The notes under the pieces were generated by a model. The model saw nothing but the letters and a program-made list of their open reading frames with translations. It was not told the DNA's origin and did not search any database. DNA of 64,000 bases from Nonomuraea terrae (GTDB lineage Bacteria > Actinomycetota > Actinomycetes > Streptosporangiales > Streptosporangiaceae). Both the position numbers and the translations under genes were made by a program. Of this stretch, positions 63,642 to 64,000 are shown in pieces. The stretch spans positions 62,001-126,000 of the forward strand of contig NZ_SMKQ01000005.1 in the NCBI RefSeq assembly GCF_004348995.1, given 5' to 3'. Numbering within the stretch: position 1 is the stretch's first letter; every line of letters begins with the position of its first letter.

Positions 63642-64000
63642 ACGGCCTCGCGGAGCGGTTCGGCGACCGCGCCCGCGTCTCCGAGTCGTACGGCGACACC
63701 ACGGTCGACGTGGCCCCCGCCGACTGGATCGAGCTGCTGACGTACGTCCGCGACGACCTCGGATACGCCTTCTTCGACTGGCTGACCGGCGTCGACGAGC
63801 CGCCCGAGTCGTTCGAGGTCGTGGCGCACGTCTACAACCCGGTGGCCGGCCGGCGGCTGCTCCTGCGCACTCGCGTGCCGCACGACGACCCGCACCTGCC
63901 GAGCGCCGTCGCCGTCTACCGCGGCGCGAACTGGCACGAGCGCGAGACGTACGAGATGTTCGGTGTGATCTTCGATGGGCACCCCCACCTGGTGCCCCTG
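63638..64000 (+). CDS. nuoC2: NADH-quinone oxidoreductase subunit C, second copy, cut by window end
   Basis: At least 121 aa; GTG start overlapping nuoB2. '[14 protein letters not shown]'-type N-terminal block appears as '[20 protein letters not shown]', and the family signature '[19 protein letters not shown]' is reached just before the window ends. It lacks the long disordered N-terminus of the first NuoC. The rest lies outside. Confidence 0.9.
   Translation, partial: MNGLAERFGDRARVSESYGDTTVDVAPADWIELLTYVRDDLGYAFFDWLTGVDEPPESFEVVAHVYNPVAGRRLLLRTRVPHDDPHLPSAVAVYRGANWHERETYEMFGVIFDGHPHLVPL

Noticed and set aside
1-64000. CRISPR array, rRNA or tRNA genes
   Set aside because: No regularly spaced short repeats and no tRNA cloverleaf or rRNA segment recognised in the intergenic regions inspected; a covariance-model scan would be decisive.

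Overview
The window comes from a high-GC actinomycete. Supporting signs are frequent GTG starts, many start codons exactly 7 nt after a TANNNT -10 box (leaderless pattern), a BldC-type regulator, menaquinone genes, a complete 14-gene complex I operon and a second NuoA2-B2-C2 set. Gene content and order fit a Streptosporangiales-like genome (Nonomuraea or Streptosporangium type), but this is inferred from family knowledge and not searched.

Region 1 (1-8.2 kb): the System II cytochrome c biogenesis operon (TlpA/ResA partial, CcdA, ResB, CcsA), a small membrane protein, a HExGH zinc-protease-like protein coupled to an 80-aa protein, a BldC-type regulator, a DUF4229-type membrane protein, a secreted beta-propeller protein and the menaquinone methyltransferase menG. 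Region 2 (8.2-26.2 kb): a MenJ-type isoprenoid reductase behind a near-ideal Rex (NADH/NAD+ sensor) operator, then nuoA-N as one overlapping transcript, then a long-chain polyprenyl diphosphate synthase. Together these make the quinone, saturate its tail and reduce it with NADH, and the Rex box offers redox control of the block.

Region 3 (26.2-56.2 kb) is accessory. It opens with rarD and msrA. The 3' end of msrA (about 100 bp) recurs twice downstream, and the three copies bracket two toxin-antitoxin cassettes (Phd/RelE; ribbon-helix-helix/PIN). A third module (XRE-ImmA with a PIN protein) and a zone of broken genes follow. Each module starts leaderless, with an inverted repeat over its -10 box. 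Next come a ROK-regulated peptide-uptake locus (M81 peptidase, ROK repressor, five-function oligopeptide ABC transporter in four genes) with a 32-bp divergent operator, and then acetyltransferases, a CPT-like kinase, a Tat-exported PhoD phosphatase with a possible PHO box, secreted proteins, MFS and EamA exporters, a GntR regulator with matching operators, and several decayed genes (SDR, rmlA, a membrane protein). It ends with rmlB.

Region 4 (56.2-64 kb) returns to core genes: korAB (2-oxoacid:ferredoxin oxidoreductase), a polysaccharide-deacetylase lipoprotein, and nuoA2, which is separated from nuoB2 and nuoC2 (cut by the window end) by an aminoglycoside-phosphotransferase-like gene and an M48-like protease gene. 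No rRNA, tRNA, CRISPR array, transposase or integrase was recognised.
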